Of a stretch of 64,000 nucleotides of DNA, positions 62,920 to 64,000 are shown in pieces. A program made the position numbers and the translations under genes. Where the stretch lies: NCBI GenBank assembly GCA_031291115.1, contig JARLJQ010000015.1, positions 1-64,000 on the forward strand. Direction: 5' to 3'. Below the pieces are notes generated by a model. It saw nothing but the letters and a program-made list of their open reading frames with translations. It did no database searches and had not been told where the DNA came from. This DNA comes from Legionella sp. Lineage in GTDB: Bacteria; Pseudomonadota; Gammaproteobacteria; Legionellales; Legionellaceae. Position 1 is the first letter of the stretch; each line of letters starts with the position of its first letter.

Positions 62920-63486
62920 TTAATGCGCCCAATAATAAATAAAATATAAAGCGACTCCTATTTCAATGAGAAATAGCGCAGCTACAGTAATAACAGCTAA
63001 ATTAAAATAACGCAGGCTTTTGCTTTTCTTTTTACTCAAGGCATTGGCTGCTAGCTGGTTTGTTTTAACTAAGCGGGTGCTTAAAATGTTTAGAATGGCA
63101 TCCAGAATGGATTCATAACATTGGTAGTATTCCAAACTGCGTAGTTTACTTAGTGAGATGCATAACGCAACGGTTGGTGCGCTGGTTACTACAGTTAAAG
63201 AGCAGGGCTGATTTTTAATCACCCGCATTTCACCGATGGATTGGCCTTTGGTTAAATTACCAATTAGGTGTTTCTTCATGCTGGTTGCTTTATAGAGTTC
63301 CACAGCCCCTGTGATTATAATAAATAAATAGTTACTGCTCGCGCCTTCTTCAAGTAATACCTCTCCTTTGGGGTAAGAAACACGCTGTGATAAGTCAACA
63401 AAGGTATTAAAATTTTTCTCAGATAATCCCCTTAATAACTCACAGTTTTTTAAAAGCACTCTCTCTTCTGAAGAAAATATGTTCAT
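62920..63486 (-). CDS. cNMP-binding-domain protein with C-terminal membrane anchor
   Basis: 188 residues. Cyclic-nucleotide-binding fold 15-130: LLRGLSEKNFNTFVDLSQ, YPKGEVLLEEGASSNYLF, LTKGQSIGEMRVIKNQPCSL. The phosphate-cassette Arg seems replaced (GEMRVIKNQPC), so ligand binding is uncertain. One transmembrane segment near 165-185 (LAVITVAALFLIEIGVALYF), tail out. No DNA-binding domain, so not a CRP-type regulator. Divergent from the ybaL-type antiporter gene. Confidence 0.85.
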   Translation of the reverse strand: MNIFSSEERVLLKNCELLRGLSEKNFNTFVDLSQRVSYPKGEVLLEEGASSNYLFIIITGAVELYKATSMKKHLIGNLTKGQSIGEMRVIKNQPCSLTVVTSAPTVALCISLSKLRSLEYYQCYESILDAILNILSTRLVKTNQLAANALSKKKSKSLRYFNLAVITVAALFLIEIGVALYFIYYWAH

Positions 63487-63646
63487 GATATCCCTATTTT
63501 GACCTCATGTTCTTAGTATAATGCAGCACTAACTTAATATCAAAAAAGTAGTGTATTTATCCATTTGACCGGAAAAGCTTGCGTTCAGTCCGCTTTTTAC
63601 CTAATTTAATAAGCAGACGTTTTAAGGAAAACAAAGGATAGTGTTT

Positions 63647-64000
63647 ATGGATCAGAGCCTTCCGCTTATTACTACCATGGCTGCAGCGCTTGGTTTTGCA
63701 TTGGTTATGGGATTTATTGCAGTACGGTTTAAAATTCCATTACTGGTGGGTTACTTAATGGCAGGGATAATAATCGGTCCATTTACACCGGGTATTGTTG
63801 CAAATGCTGATGTAGCACACGAGCTTGCGGAAATTGGTGTGATGCTGCTTATGTTTGGAGTGGGATTGCACTTTTCATTAGCTGATTTACTTCAGGTTCG
63901 TAAGATTGCTTTACCAGGTGCTATTGTCCAAATTCTGGTAGCAACGGCGCTTGGTGCAGGAGTTGCGCTTGCTTGGGGATGGGGTCTTGGTGGCGCTTTG
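63647..64000 (+). CDS. ybaL: YbaL-type CPA2 cation:proton antiporter, C-terminus cut by window edge
   Basis: 118 codons visible, still open at the right edge. LPLITTMAAALGFALVMGFI, FKIPLLVGYLMAGIIIGPFTPG, ELAEIGVMLLMFGVGLHFSL, KIALPGAIVQ: these match the first membrane segments of E. coli YbaL/Kef-type CPA2 antiporters. (Visible pieces up to LLMFGVGLHFSL.) ATG 63647 with AGGAT about 8 bases upstream. It would move K+ or Na+ against H+; the missing part should hold more membrane segments and a TrkA-N domain. Confidence 0.9.
   Translation, partial: MDQSLPLITTMAAALGFALVMGFIAVRFKIPLLVGYLMAGIIIGPFTPGIVANADVAHELAEIGVMLLMFGVGLHFSLADLLQVRKIALPGAIVQILVATALGAGVALAWGWGLGGAL

Overview
This 64 kb window is chromosomal DNA from an AT-rich gammaproteobacterium, most likely a Legionella or close Legionellaceae relative. 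The evidence is the combination of a compact pilB-pilC-pilD operon, ordinary gammaproteobacterial housekeeping genes (hpt, pepN, DUF1820, pbpC with an alpha-2-macroglobulin partner, a ybaL-type antiporter), and seven or eight very large proteins without bacterial housekeeping counterparts. These large proteins look like Dot/Icm type IV secretion effectors: ankyrin repeats, long coiled coils, lone C-terminal membrane hairpins, an NLS-like basic patch, SH3-ligand-like proline motifs, and metalloprotease/kinase-like domains. The genus call and the effector calls are inference; no secretion assay or database search was possible.

Layout. 1-2139 (-): truncated secreted repeat protein with four Fn3-like domains and near-identical 73-residue repeats. 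2670-3269 (+): small protein with a CheD/CNF-like Cys-His deamidase signature. 3363-11832: divergent alpha-2-macroglobulin-like gene and pbpC, with a MITE-like palindrome between them. 11970-15860: small genes (membrane protein + rhodanese, WYL regulator + GyrI-like domain, GNAT, secreted Ntn hydrolase). 16241-35682 (+): three giant genes in a row, 1366, 1201 and about 3750 residues: a nucleotidyltransferase-fold protein, an alpha/beta-hydrolase/coiled-coil protein and a SecA-like ATPase protein. 35891-40507 (-): pilB-pilC-pilD plus a HAD phosphatase. 40654-45190: methyltransferase, DUF1820, hpt, and convergent pepN. 45358-57809: second cluster of large effector-like genes, including an unusual M48 metallopeptidase to kinase-like fusion of 1578 residues, and an ankyrin protein. 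57899-62887: two divergent operons forming a probable small-molecule catabolic module (amidohydrolase + isochorismatase-like hydrolase versus periplasmic VOC protein + outer-membrane channel). 62920-64000: a membrane-tethered cNMP-binding protein divergent from a truncated ybaL-type antiporter gene.

Intergenic regions carry several copies of two palindromic repeat families (A, about 178 bp core; B, about 95-117 bp). One copy of each family shares the same outer terminus, which suggests related non-autonomous mobile elements. No rRNA, tRNA or CRISPR array was seen.
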